Positions 1-12,356 of a stretch of DNA of 64,000 nt are shown here, piece by piece. A program made the translations under genes and the position numbers. Below the pieces are notes generated by a model. That model saw only the letters and a program-made list of their open reading frames with translations, had not been told where the DNA came from and made no database searches. Where the stretch lies: positions 3,100,001-3,164,000 of the forward strand of contig CM121341.1 of NCBI GenBank assembly GCA_051530055.1, read 5' to 3'. Source of the stretch: Neoechinorhynchus agilis (taxonomy: Eukaryota; Acanthocephala). The first letter of the stretch is position 1, and every line of letters starts with the position of its first letter.

Positions 1-1774
1 ATTCAGGCAAATTGCGGATCATAACTCTAAAGAAACTGACAAATACTCTCATAGTCTAAGAAATGAATCTTGGCATTATGCAAATTGCGTTCACCTCTAT
101 TAAAAAGATCTTCAAAGACTATCAAGGTGAGATTAAGAAATTTTGCTTATTATTAGGAAACCTTTATATAATGATCGATGATTCATACACTGACTAAAAA
201 CGCTTTTGACTTTGATCACAACAGAAATAATTTTTTTCTCATTTGCCTAAGGTCAATTCAGCAATAAATGTATGTAAATATAATCTTCAAACAAGCGGCT
301 GATTTGAAACATCATTTAATATCACAACGAATTGTACATGTGGCTTATGTTTTGATTCCATTGCGTAAATGCTTTAATTTGAATGTTACTATTTTTAGGA
401 TAAATCAAAAACCAAGTTAAACAATCTTCAGATATTATTAAAGGATTCTAAAAACACATATCTTATTTTTTTGAATGAAAATGAACGAAAATTATAATTT
501 AAAAAAAAATATCGTAACAAATAATTATGACCGAAATTACAATTTATTGCAGATATCGTTTGAAAAATAGTTTTAAGATTAGGACTGAAACTATGAGATT
601 AATAATCGATAAGAATGTTAATAAATAGTACGGAATTTATTAGTTCATGAACAGTCATAGGCGTGGTTTTTGCGATAAGTCACGTTTATCTTTCTAAAGT
701 TGATTAACGAGCCTTAGAACGTGCATGGATCCTTTGGGACTAAATTAATATGAATATTGTTGGCCAGATTAAACAACGTATTTCGATCATTCGTTAAATT
801 AAACAAATTGCGGTTCGTTCGGGCAAAAATTTGGAAATGAAATTCGCCCTGTCTAAGGAATTTAATTTCTTTTCGTCAAATGGCTTTAGAAAATGTGTCC
901 AAACATTAAAGGTAAGAAGGTAATTCTGTGTATTTTAATCAAAACAAATACGTTGATCTTTGCATATTAATAAGACAAATTAATTGAATTCCTTTATTCT
1001 AATTTGCTATGGTAGGTGAAAAGGTATTTTTTAGATATTAAGTTTAAATGCCTGATAAAGTTGAGGTCATTTTTTGTTAATTACGATATCTAGCTTATTT
1101 AATATTCAATATCGCGATAAGGTTATTCGTGTGATCCTTGTTTGAAAGAGAAAGTAACTATTTCACTATTTTATGAAAGTGTGAAAAGATAGTTTGTGAT
1201 CAAATCTTGAGTGCACCTTTTTAATATTTAACAACGTTGTTCATTATCTTTATTAAGAATGATAGTGTTCAAGCTCCTACTCAAATATGCTAGACATTTT
1301 ATTTATAATTAATAATCGCTACCAAACATTTTATTAGCTCAGTTAAATTAAAATATACCATAGTATGTTTAAAAAAAGGTTACTATCGGCTGAAAGGTTT
1401 CTAAAATACAGTTTAGATTAAATCCAACTGCAAGAAGATTGAAATTGTAACCATCTGATTGTCTTAACATTAACTAATGTTTTATTTAAAGTGAAAAATC
1501 ATGCTTTTGAAAATTCAATCTATTTATCCCTTTTGATAGAATTCAAAGCGCTAATCACTTGTGTGCCTTTGTGTTTAAATTGAAGTAAAATTGAGGAAGT
1601 CATGAGAAATATTGCAAATTAAGTTTATTTTTTAACAATTCTGGGTCTGATTTAATCGATTAACCAGGAGTTACATCGAAACATTTGCTTACACTGGACA
1701 ATCACTCGCTAAAATATGGTTATTCTCGTTATGTGATCGTGAGAGGCAGTTGTGTTGAATAATCGACAAATCTA
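1..1774. other. gene-free AT-rich stretch
   Basis: No open frame with a recognisable domain, no RNA gene and no clear repeat was seen here. It lies beyond the 3' end of the transporter gene that ends at 1775. Confidence 0.5.
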
Positions 1775-4265
1775 TTAAACTGCTTCACTATCAATTTTTT
1801 CTCTTGTCGGTTTAGCCCATTCGCAGGTTTCGCCTGATCCAAGAAGTGCAAAAACAAAGCCAGACAGAAACATTGAACACGAATAGACCATCATTACAAT
1901 CTTCCATCTTGCTATAATGTCATCTGGATCAGTGCCAATGATAGTCGATGCAACTGTAGGTGAAAAGAAACCCGCAATGGCCGACATTGTGTTACCGAGA
2001 CCGAAAACAATACTTGAGAATGGTCCTGATATATCAGAAACTGATACAAAGTATCCTCCGGCCATTGTTAATGACCTAAATAGCCCGAGAGCTAAGCATT
2101 TCTCGTTTAAATAGCATATTTACATGAAGAATCCAGTTAATTGAAGGAGAAGAACCGCGTAAACTCTGTTTTTTCGTCGGATAAATGCAGTTGTTAGCAT
2201 TGATAATCCCATTAAGAAGGAACCTTCGAATATGATTAATATAATCAATGAAAAAAATGCAACAATTATTTATTTTTCAGCTAATTCAAATACAATTTGC
2301 TTCGATAGATATTTTTCCATGCACGGCCGAATGGACAGACAGTCTCCCGATTTTTGGTCTGGGGAGCGCTGGTCTGCGCTCAATGCCCAAGACCGAACGG
2401 TTATAAGTTTGTACATCCCTCCGGATTCTCAGATAGCTCGAGGAGGCTTGAGAGGACTGACTGTCCATTCGGCCGAGTATGGAAAAAATATCTATCAAAA
2501 GACTGCCGGCTGAGCCACATATAAAAAAATTCTAAAAACAATTTGGTTCGTTTAATTTTAATGATTGCGGAATTTTTATATGAGAGGTTTTTACGTTTAA
2601 TTAACAAAATTCGCATCCTTACTTGTCTTATTATTTTTCGAAAGTTCTTAAAATGCCTACAAATAAGAGAAGTCGAAAATTTTACAGCTTAAATATACTT
2701 GTGTTCTTTAAATTTAAAGATGCAATGAAGTTTACACTCATTTTTCATTGACTAAAATCACGAATTTCGATTTTAAGTGAACTTACTTGCGGTTTGAAAC
2801 AATTTCCTGCAATTATTTCTCGACATAAAGTGTTTATTGATTATTAAGTCTGATACGTATCCATTTAGAGTGCATCCGAACATCGAGATCACATGTGGAA
2901 GTGCGGAATATATACTCATTTCATCATATGAATATCTAAGCGCTTCCCTCAAATACATTGGAATAACAGTGTAGGTGGCATAGAGACCAAAATCAAAGAA
3001 AGTCATGGTAAAACAAAGTCCCCACACTTCTTTAGATCTCAACAGTTGTAGCCACGGTACCGGCTAGTTTAGTGTTTAGATTAAAGGTTCAAACTAATTT
3101 GCGCAAACCGGCACTTCAATTCGATCTGATCCATCTGTCAATTCAGAAATGAAATCTCGTTCAATCGCTGAGATTTTTTTAGATGTTGTAGGCGACCTGG
3201 ATCCATAAATATACCAAAAAACAAGCCACACGAAACCGCAGAGACCTGAGATTTTTAACGTATTGCGTAATGGAATTGATTTTTTATACATACCAAGAAT
3301 ATAGAAAAATATTGCCCATCCTGTTATATAGAAAACTGGTCCATTTAAAACTTTACAGAACTGTCCTCCGGCATATAAAGACAGAACAGTTCCAAGAGAT
3401 GAGCTTGATCCCTGGAGACCTAGTAGTGTCGCCTTCTCCGTCTTTGGAAACCATACAGCCGCTAATCCGTACAAAGACGGCCATATTACGGCTTGGCCTA
3501 GACCAACGATCACTCGTGTGAGGAACAACCATTTGTAGCTTAGATTGGCAGCGAATGGTCCAATCAATGTGGCCAAAGAAGATAATGCAGAAAAGAAAGC
3601 CATTGTCTTAAAGGCATTTGTTCTGGCTACTAAGTATCCACCAGCGAATTGAAGAAGGGCGTAACCAATGTAGAATGCTCCCAAAATAAGGCCATTTTTG
3701 CCTTTCCAACTGTAATATCCATTTCCCTGTTCAGTAATGTGGTTATCAGTCGAATGCTCTCGAAGAATATAGGATGTACGTTTGTGGAGTCTTATTATTC
3801 TAAGAGTAAGTTTTCGATATGTGATTGACAGCTACGTTATCTCTTTTGTCACACACACACCGGTGATTTATTACAGAAAAACCATTTTAACTTTCTATTA
3901 AACAAATTTCAACGAAATAAAGTTTCAGGAGCGTCCGGCAATCAATTGACAATGTAATCATAATAAAAAGTTTTTTCTGAACGACTAAAATAGCAAACAT
4001 TTGCTAGATCTTTGAAGAAAAATCAGACATCCTGTCTGATATAATCATAAAATAAATGTCAAATTTTTTGATTCAAATAAGTCGATATGCTCATTTCTTT
4101 TTAAAAGGAAACTCCGCGACCTCCATAACTTACCAAATCATCTTTGACCATACATACAATAATCGAACTTAGACCATTTCGCTGTCCGTAAGTTATCATA
4201 ATACCAACGGAGAGCAGAATAGTGATCAGAAATCGGAATGAAGATATAAGTTTCACTAAATGCAT
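1775..4265 (-). CDS. SLC17-type major facilitator transporter, five exons
   Basis: Five exons join in phase on the minus strand: 4265-4134, 3756-3109, 3063-2787, 2223-2124 and 2075-1775, giving about 485 residues, the usual size for the SLC17 (sialin/VGLUT) family. Exon 1 codes TM1 with the Y-x-x-R-N motif. Exon 2 has the YIGYALLQFAGGYLV helix, the R-V-I-V-G-L-G helix and an IERDFI loop. Exon 3 starts PWLQLLRSKEVWG and ends RKLFQTA. Exon 5 has the GNTMSAIAGFFSP helix and the GSGETCEWAKP tail. Three introns have clean GT-AG ends (45, 563 and 48 nt). The exon 1-2 junction is least certain: an acceptor at 3800 looks better but is out of phase, so the one at 3757 was chosen. Known family members move organic anions such as sialic acid or glutamate; the substrate here is unknown. 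Acidic and histidine residues usually seen in TM4 are replaced (see findings). Confidence 0.85.
2304..2496. mobile_element. MITE-like DNA element in transporter intron 3
   Basis: About 193 bp with inverted ends of about 35 bp. The left end reads GATAGATATTTTTCC and then GGCCGAATGGACAG; the right end is its near-perfect reverse complement. It sits wholly inside the 563-nt intron and explains why that intron is ten times longer than its neighbours. The interior (2411-2450) matches the element at 8288-8513. No coding capacity; a non-autonomous DNA transposon is the simplest reading. Confidence 0.7.
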
Positions 4266-6612
4266 ATTTGATTGGAGAGTATGTAAATAAATATGGAACC
4301 CTTATTCGCTTTAAACGTTGGAGAATTCAATCGCTGTTCTGAGCAAGGAGATAGCTTAATTGAAGCGATTGTATTTTTTTATCAAACCATCAAATGGGTC
4401 GTCGGTTTTGCTAGTTGTATCTGGTGCCACATCAACAATATCCATTTTTTAAATAAATGTAACTGAGTGGACACTGGAAAATTGGTTTGTAAAGGAAATG
4501 CTCCGTTTTTGATATTTCTGCACGTCTTTCTGTTAAAAAAAGGTGAATAAAGGACAAAGCAAGCACAAATTAAGATAGCTTTTATGTTTTTTAGAGGAGA
4601 TAAGGGAAACAGAGCATCTATGGTTCTTATATACTTGGCCGTAACACTAGATTTGAAGATCCCGATTCATCACTTATCAAAATACCAAAGATAGACGCTA
4701 TCCAATGCTGCAAAAAAGTATATCACTGTCATTTATGACAAATACGAATCCGAAAATATCACTCGCGAATATTGACATTTACGAAGTGCTAAGCAAGTCG
4801 AAATGTACAGGACTGTTATTCGTTCACATAAGTCATTCCAAGTTTTATTCTTTGCTATGTTAAAAACTCTAATAATCTTGACCTAAATAATGTGTGAAAC
4901 ACACAATCCCCTTTTTTTAACTAGACTAAATTTAAACGAGTGATGCAGAAATGCTTCTCATTAGCTTAAAGGCATTTAATGAATTTTGTCGTCTAGAGCA
5001 ATATCCGCTTCCGTCGATTGAGAAAAGTTTATGTTATAAATCCACGAATTAAATGTCTAAACTTTAAAACAAGAATAAAGCATCTTTAAAGAAAAACTTC
5101 TGCTCTAGTTCAAATATGACCATAGGAAGCAATACGGAACACTAACTACTCTTTGCTTAAAGCGTGTTTTAAATAATTCCGCATAATTACTTTTTTTAGA
5201 AATAAAACAACGATCTGGAGAAATATCGGGTTTAACCAAATCGATCAATTTCGGGTTTTGACTATAAAATCAAACACGCAAATCATTGAAGTAGAAAGAT
5301 TAAGAACAAATTGATATTTAGTTTTTATTTTAGTGTCAAACGTTAAACAACCGCTTTGAAATTTTAAACTATGATAAAGCAACTAAAAACCCTTGTTTTG
5401 TAAAATATTTTACCTTATATAAACATTTTATAATCGAAATAGATGATATTTTTAGTGACTTTTGTGCTGAACCGTGAGAATTTTCGTTTATTAAAAGGCA
5501 AAACCAAGAAAATGCGAAATTATCAAAATCACAATTCACACGATCAAAACAAAGTTCTTCTTTCAATAATTAACGATATATTTTTAGGCAATAAACTAAT
5601 GTCGATATCATATTGTCCATTTATTTTCACTGATTTCGCATGTATTTAATGTCATTAAATAAATGCTAAGGATCAAAAATGGACGAGTCACGAATTTTGC
5701 ATGGTTTATTTTAGGGGACCAATGTTAGAGGCAACGGGTAAAATTTTGAGCAATGAAAGGCGAGCTTATGATAGGATTTGCTATTTTGGATAAAATACCA
5801 CCGCGAAATAAGTTTATTATGCCGCTCTGGTTGATTGGATTAACTAAACGCCATAATGCCTGTTTCTGCGAGCTTTAATTAATCGAATTTTAATATATTC
5901 AGAACATTTTTACAGTTTAGAATGTTTTAGTCGCATGATTGGATTTAAAACATCGAGAAATCGGATTGCTCATGAAAGTGGTCGATAACGCAACGTTGAA
6001 TCAAAAAAGGAATGTAAGCGAAACAATATTTGGAATAAATTCATCAAAAAGTATAAATTTAAAACTTAAGCAGTGTTCGCTTCGTTTGGCTTTAAACATT
6101 TGGGAATTCCTTTTCGAGCTTCAAATACTATTCAGACAACTAAATGTTGGCTTAGTGATAAGAATCCGTCAAGTTGAACAACGGACATTTTAGACAAATA
6201 TTATTTATCTGTTCATCTCCAAAAACGCAATGCGCCTCATTATAAAATATCAACAACTGAATACAATCTCTAAGCTATTTTTTAAATAAAATTATGAGAA
6301 CTTGACATTATAAGACATGAGAATGTTGAACGTTCATCAACTGCACTCAACCAAATATAAGTCATTTGCAAGTAAAACGAGTCCATAAATCATCATAAGA
6401 AACTGGTACAACTTTTTCATCCGAAATAATTATTTTCAAAACAAATTCGAGATTATAAAACCAGGCTAGAAAAAGATTCTGAACCAAAGCGAGGCGTGAA
6501 CTAGTAGCTGCTTTGTAATAATTTCAATCGTTTTTAAATACGGCAACAGATTAATCTTATTTTACACTTTTTGTAGTGTTTGAAGATTGAATTGTTCATA
6601 TTGGTTGTTTGC
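4266..6612. other. gene-free AT-rich stretch
   Basis: Upstream side of the transporter gene. It should hold that gene's promoter, but no TATA box or other element could be singled out. The small open frames here look random. Confidence 0.45.
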
Positions 6613-6741
6613 AGGCACAGAAATTAAAATGATTTTATTTTTAAAATCCAACATTGCGGCACAATCTTGTGCCTTTAGCGACCTTGATAAAGGCACAAGA
6701 ATCGGATTTTAAAATAAATTCATTTTAATTTCTTTGCCAGA
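6613..6741. repeat. short foldback (MITE-like)
   Basis: Inverted arms of about 30 bp share AGAAATTAAAATGA at the outer edge, then TTTTAAAATCC. An inner second pair, CTTGTGCCTTTA, is offset by about 12 extra bases on the left. The whole piece can fold into one hairpin. No coding sequence. Confidence 0.6.
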
Positions 6742-6965
6742 AAATAACTATCCTTTGTAGTCAGAACGGACGATCGACTATACACAAGAGGATGGAATTT
6801 TGTTGTTAACATTTAAATGAACATAAATTTATAAGTGCATTTGTGCCTTGGATGGTACATACCATTTCGTAATTTTTTCTCGAAGAGATTAAACTCAAAT
6901 TAGTTTGAACGGAGACTACCATTTGTTCCAATTGCGATGCGCCTCATTATACGCTATTTTCATTC

Positions 6966-7606
6966 ATTCACATCAACATTTTCTTTATTAATAAATTATA
7001 ATTCCACTTAACTTATTCTAAGGTAACATCTCACCAATTAATGACCTACCTTCCAAGAGTTCATATTCGACACTTTCATTCCTGTCCGTCCTAAACGTTC
7101 AAAAGTGAATTGAACATTCGATAGAAAATTGTTACCTTCTAGGGCAGTAGAATCTTACAATTAAATATCCGATACAAAGAAGTGCTATTGAACTAAGAAC
7201 GAAGGTCGTTGTTTTCAGTAAAGGTCTCAAATGATTAAAAGTATTTGTAGCTACCACTTGAGTTGTAGTGTCGTCTTAAGAATTTTAGGCAAAGTTTACA
7301 AGAAAAAAGAACTTTTTGTACGTTACCTGTCAATGTTTTCGTTGGAAGCGCAATGGAATAAATAATAACAATAAAAATAATAAAAAGCCTTTGAAGAATC
7401 ATCGCTTTTCTGGCAAACTGCAGAGCGAATGAGGGTATTTTCCTTGCGCCAAAAACGATCATTGAATTATCCAATATTTAAAAAAAAATCTTTTTTTATA
7501 GGCTTTAGTTTTTAAATCCAAATCTTTTCTTATTTAATCCGAATTTCGCACCTAGTCAAAAAATTCTTCCAACAAATAAAACGCAAAATCCATGTGGCTA
7601 AGAACT
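6966..7606 (-). repeat. left arm of 640-bp inverted duplication
   Basis: This stretch is the reverse complement of 15609-16250 over its whole length. By eye the differences are only a few single bases and run-length changes, for example one T fewer in the first intron and a single-base change near 7554. Similarity stops abruptly at both ends. It carries exons 1-3 of the FAM174-like gene plus about 144 bp upstream of its ATG. Confidence 0.9.
7018..7462 (-). CDS. partial duplicate of FAM174-like membrane protein gene
   Basis: Exons 7462-7327, 7274-7136 and 7090-7018 join in phase across introns of 52 and 45 nt and give 115 residues. They code a hydrophobic signal-like segment (FIIFIVIIYSIALP), a short Thr-rich outer part, one membrane helix (TTFVLSSIALLCIGYLIV) and a short basic tail. 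In the parent copy at 15753-20871 exon 3 is cut by a GTAGGT donor and joined to a fourth exon. Here that exon is absent, so reading on adds about nine intron-coded residues (G-R-S-L-I-G-E-M-L-P) before a stop. Splice sites and frame are otherwise intact. It may be expressed as a shortened protein or be a young non-functional copy. Confidence 0.6.
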
Positions 7607-7889
7607 AAATAACAATCCACGGCAATTAAAGCCTTTCATTAGTTTTAAAAACATCGAAGCAAAAGCCTTATTATCAGCACAATCTCGACGTTCAAATTAC
7701 ACATTGCAGAATTTAATTTTCGTATAATAGACTTTTTATTTATCATTTAGAATGCTATTCGAGGTAAGCAAATTGAGCAAAATGAGTACGATAAATTGAT
7801 AAAAACCAATTATTCTTAAACAATCTCGCGATGACAACTCATCAGGTTATTAATTTTCAATGACACTTCGTAAAATAACTCAAAAACAA

Positions 7890-9735
7890 CCTAGGGCCAA
7901 TCACAGCTCGTCAGTTCTTCAACGCTCGTCCAACGGAGTATTTTCATTCGTTCTTCAAAAAGCCTAAAAGGACGGGAGTTAACCAACTTAGCCAACTCTG
8001 TATCGAAGGCTGAGAAGAAGACTGTTCCGTATCGACGTTGGTTAAAAACATTACATGTCCTGTCCTTTCATCTGCGGTTTTTGCCAAGTTAAAAAGACTA
8101 CTCAAAACCCAATTCAGAAACCGCCGCGATTTCTCAGACATACTCAACTTCCAATTTCCCCATCACACTCAACACCATCGAATCAAAGATCTCCAAGCTG
8201 TTAGGAACCGGTTACAAAAAAAATTGATTCAACAACTCATCAGACTTCATTATCAAAGCCTACATCAAGCAAAACACTAACACAGGATTTATTTTTGTTT
8301 TTAAATGAATTATTTTAGCACTTTCGGCGGTCGAAGAAATTTTGTTTTACATCAGAGAAGTGATATGACCACTTAAACTCTGATGAACAGTTAAGAATTC
8401 GTACATCTCTCCGGATCCTCGGATACCTCCAGGAGGCGGGACTCGTCAATGTAAAACATAAAATTCGACTGCCGAAAGTGCTAAAATAATTCATATAAAA
8501 ATAAATATATATTTGCGGTCGAGAAAATCAGCTGACAATCCAACAAATGATACTAAAACAGGAGATACAAGCTCTTTACTTCACAACTTCCTTTTCGAAT
8601 CTATCCACATAAAAATTATCGTAATCAATAATAAAACTCTAACCACACGATTAAAACAAACGAACACACAAGCATCTTTCAAGCCCTAAAATCTCAAACA
8701 GTATCCGACTCTCCAACTTCTTTGACTATGCGCGCCTCCACCAGCGCCCGATAAAAAACCTGTTCATCAAATCGTGAATGATCCAAGTCGTTCCTATCAT
8801 ATTGCAAATCACTCATTCTAACATAAATCTTCGATTTACTTCGGGACTTCTCTCTTTGGGATAATCAGTCCATCGAGGTCGAAATCTTGTATCGATCCTT
8901 CCCTTCCTTTATCACCCAAATCACCAGCCAGCTCCCTCATTTTCACCCCCAAAAAGATGAAATTTCACTCATTTCATCTACCTCAAAAGCCGACGTAGTC
9001 ATCTCAACAGAAACGTGGCATGCCCCCTTCAACAGCGATTCAGCCATCCTTCCCGGTTACTCTTCCTTCCATACCGCGATAACCGCCCAGGAGTGGGATC
9101 TCAATTTACGTACGGCAATCGTTACCTTTATCCTTCACAGGCTCTCTTCAAAACCCCGATTTAGAATTCATCGCAGTCCATTTCATAGCTCCTCTGAGAA
9201 ACGGCCTTAGAGAATTCACCATTCCTGGCGTCTATTGTCTTCCGACCTCTCAACTTGAGTCCTCCTTGCTGCAAATTGACTCTATGATGGAGCTCATAAA
9301 CTCTACAAATTCGCACCATTTCTTAATCGCAGGGGACTTCAATAATCTATTTCCTCTTCTACCGTTCTCCGAATTGCTTCAACGTATCGTCTTCCCAACT
9401 CGTTTTGACGCTCACCTCGACAAAGCGTTTACAAATATCTACGACCACTCATCCGCCTCTAAACTCTCTCTCCCCGCGAACTCCGACTATTCCTCTGCCC
9501 TTATCACTCGTTCCATTCCACCCCAGCGGCAAAAAATCTCCCCGTTTACCCGTCTGCCATAAACGGGATCATAACATCTACAATTCCGCTACTTTTTGCA
9601 TTCTGACCAATCTTCTCGGATATAATGACACGAATTCCCACTTGACCGAACCCGTCATCCACTCCAAAATAAACAGCCACGTTCATTTAAACGCATTCTA
9701 CTCTGAACAATAAAATGTGTTATTATTACGCTGAA
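7890..9735 (+). mobile_element. degenerate LINE: possible ORF1, AP-endonuclease, 3' end
   Basis: A basic helical stretch at 8038-8277 may be ORF1. At 8887-9560 there are pieces of an apurinic-type endonuclease: the STETWHAPF motif with L-P-G-Y, then FLIAGDFNNL, PTRFDAHLDKAFTN and a final N-S-D-Y where SDH is usual, in more than one frame. The reverse transcriptase is missing: sequence runs straight into the family's 3' end (NLLGY, then T-E-P-V-I-H-S-K), which also occurs at 11.4, 12.4-13.5 and 49.2-49.7 kb. The element is dead: frames are broken and the catalytic core is deleted. A MITE-like element at 8288-8513 has inserted in it. Confidence 0.7.
8288..8513. mobile_element. MITE-like element with long terminal inverted repeats
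   Basis: Ends carry inverted repeats of about 45 bp (ATGAATTATTTTAGCACTTT, then CGGCGGTCGAA on the left, with a TGTTTTACAT inner part). The interior at 8401-8440 (GTACATCTCTCCGGATCCTC and on) matches 2411-2450 of the other element although the ends differ. No coding potential. Confidence 0.7.
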
Positions 9736-9801
9736 TTCCGTCTTCGCGATTTTTGTACAAAATTTTATTAAAAATCAAATCGATAAATATATTGACAATG
9801 T

Positions 9802-9900
9802 TATCTATGTGTGGCCTTTTTCACGGCTCCCTGGACTAGATCGGTGGAATGTGTGCCCAATGAAAAAATGATCAGCCGTGAAAAAGGCTACACATAGATA
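9802..9900. repeat. short foldback (MITE-like)
   Basis: Arms TATCTATGTGTGGCCTTTTT and CACGGCT on the left match the reverse complement of the right end with one mismatch; the spacer is about 45 bp. It lies just past the LINE 3' end. Confidence 0.7.
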
Positions 9901-10190
9901 GATACTGAAAAGTTACTGGATGGCCAGACTTAAAAAATATTGACAATGATTTCAATTTTGTCAAAAAATCGTGACTTTCTGATTCTCTAATTGCAAATTT
10001 TATCAATAATAATTTCCCTTATTTGTGATATGAATTTTTGACGACATTAAATGTAAAGATTTTTCACGTAAATGGAGTTCAAATCAATAAAGAAAAATCC
10101 CGGTGATGCCGTTGTTTGCGTTAACAAATATCGTTAAAAGATATACTTTTTATTTATTAATCGAGTTTCATGCTGCGATTTGCCAAAATA

Positions 10191-10745
10191 TCACCGCGAG
10201 TGACCGTTCGGATGTTCAGTTTCTGCTTCCCGGCTTGTCTTTGTTTTCGGTCGAACTTCAAAATTAACTTTCTGATCTCTTGCGAATGATTGATCACGGC
10301 AGTTTGACGAGTCCTTCCTTACGAAATTGAACTCACCTTCATTTTTCGTTTCATCACAGAAAAATCGACTGTGTTCCCGATTGCAGCTCTTTATTAAATT
10401 TATGAGTGCAACATCCACTTCAATTGATTCGGTAGAAGAACTTAACTGTTTGGAATTTCTAAGATCGCAATCGCCTAAATTTTCATTATCGGAATGATCA
10501 ACGTCCACGGATTCCACGATCTCTTCATCGATTTTGTGATCTATGCTAACATTTGAAACTGAATCTTCTTTAAAATAAAAAGCTGCTTCGTGTTTAGAAT
10601 TATTGAGTTCACTTTCAAACATCCGATCCTTTTGAAGATTTGCATTTGGAAAAGTATTTATTTCTTCTAACGGGGTTTGATCAGCTTCTCTGGTGGTTTT
10701 TTCGGATTCCTTCCGATTTCTGCACCCACAAACACCCATAACCAA
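10191..10745 (-). CDS. hypothetical acidic, Ser-rich protein, possible acylated N-terminus
   Basis: A 184-residue open frame with no family match that I recognise. It is rich in Glu, Asp, Ser and Asn (DVDHSDNENLGDCD) and looks disordered. The second Met gives M-G-V-C-G-C-R-N-R-K, which fits an N-myristoylation site followed by cysteines that could be palmitoylated, so membrane attachment is possible. A donor-like GTGAGT lies just upstream on the same strand (near 10772), so the gene may have 5' exons and the true start is uncertain. It lies between LINE remnants. Confidence 0.4.
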   Translation of the reverse strand: MVMGVCGCRNRKESEKTTREADQTPLEEINTFPNANLQKDRMFESELNNSKHEAAFYFKEDSVSNVSIDHKIDEEIVESVDVDHSDNENLGDCDLRNSKQLSSSTESIEVDVALINLIKSCNREHSRFFCDETKNEGEFNFVRKDSSNCRDQSFARDQKVNFEVRPKTKTSREAETEHPNGHSR

Positions 10746-11384
10746 TTGTTTCGCTCAATACACCAACTCACCTCGGTCCAAAATGTGATTGGTATCGAAT
10801 ATAGAAATGGGAAACAAACATGTTTAACCGTGATCGATCGATGATAACGGACTTGTTTATGGTGGAAAAATTGAAAGGAAATTTATTAAATCCGATTGAT
10901 TTCGAAGGCAAAGCATTGATCGCATTCATCAAGGTCTAAAATCCACACTTTGGAGATTGCTAAATTCACAATATTCTGAGATTCAGTTTAAACTTCGTCT
11001 TATTCGCTTTTGTCTACTGTTTCAACCTGGCGAATTATGGCTCGCGATCTGATTTGGATTCACTTTGCGCAAACGTGGCCTTGTTGCCGAAAAATAATCG
11101 AAACCGGCGTCGGCGTCTCTCCTCAGAGCATATTTTTTGTAAAAATTGTTTAGGATTTAACGCATTCGATGCAAGGATCGTTTCTTCACCAAGGATCTTA
11201 ATGGTTTAGTTTTCTTGGTGTAGATAAAACAATTTGGGTCTTTGGACGCAGCTCCTTTTTATCAGATTGTTAATCGAAGTGAATAGTTTATCTGTTTTCT
11301 TTGGAGAATATGTTTAAAAAATATTATTCGTATCAGTATGCCAAAGGCGGCTGGCTACCTTGCAAGAAATTGCTTTGGTTAAGC

Positions 11385-11500
11385 CCTGTAATCTTAAGCC
11401 AACCGAAATGAACCAGAGGAAAGACCCCGCACCACCGGACCCGCCATTCACTCCAAAATTCACAACATCTTTCAAAGAATCTACAAAACGTTTATGGTAG
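11385..11500 (+). mobile_element. LINE 3' fragment, plus orientation
   Basis: The bases GAAATGAACCAGAGGAAAGA and the following CCGCCATTCACTCCAAAATT match the 3' coding region of the LINE family at 12.4-13.5 kb, but inverted relative to those copies. Short and degenerate. Confidence 0.5.
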
Positions 11501-11647
11501 TGTGTTTGTGAAATGGTTCCTCTACTTTGTTTCAATAAACGCGTTCAATAAAATAATAAAATCACACGAGCAAGAAATAAAATCGGCAAGATTCAAAAAT
11601 TGCGTTATCCTCAAAGAACTTTTATAATTTATTCGATATTTTTACTC

Positions 11648-12053
11648 ACTCCTGCGTTTGAGTAGCGGACTCTTCAAAACATCTCGGGTTTTCAATTTCT
11701 CTCAAATGATGAAATGGCGCAAACTGGATCGGTTGTAAGATAAGGCTCTGGCGGGAGAATGGACTATACATTCGGACGTAATTATCATAATCAGCGCAGA
11801 CATGAAGGTATCCGAAGGAAGTGTTTTCGGTTGATGGATGGTTAGATTCATCTGAGTAGGTTGAAGCATGGGTTCGCCTGTTGTTAAACAACCTGGACAG
11901 TCGCTTTCTCATTGAGTTGGATATTGAGAATCTATTGCATCGTCGGGATCGTGGCCCATTAAACGTTGTTGAATCGGTGTAATAGACGTTAGAAACTCGT
12001 GGAGTAGAACCGGTTTTCTTGCAAAACAGCTTCTTGAACTCCATATTGAACAA
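11648..12053 (-). CDS. hypothetical basic protein, probably first exon of a longer gene
   Basis: The open frame codes about 135 residues, starts M-F-N-M-E-F-K-K-L-F and is rich in Arg, Ser and Asn (RRCNRFSISNSMRKRLSRLF). No domain recognised. It ends at a good donor: the coding bases GGA are followed by GTGAGTAAAA, so the stop that follows may lie in an intron and further exons may exist downstream. No convincing partner exon was found. Confidence 0.4.
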
Positions 12054-12356
12054 TGAACAGCAGAAAAACAGTTTTTACTTTACAAAATAATTGAGTCACA
12101 TTGTTCATTCACTATTTGTGAAATAACGAAAATGGCACGGTCGCGTCTTTTATTTCTATTTTCATGGGAGCAATGAATGAGTTAGCAATTAGATCACTTA
12201 TGTGAATGGGAAAGTTGACGTTCTGGAGCTGGGATCAAGTTATCTTTAAGAAAAACTCGTAGTCCCTTTATAAATCGAAAATATAAGGCGAAACGTCCTT
12301 TGAAAACCTGAATTGGTTTATATCCGAAATATAAAATATCGTATGTCTTCAACTTC

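Noticed and set aside
2104-2130. In-frame stop inside the transporter, suggesting a pseudogene
   Set aside because: The stop lies in a 48-nt GT-AG intron (2123-2076); splicing restores the conserved helix in phase.
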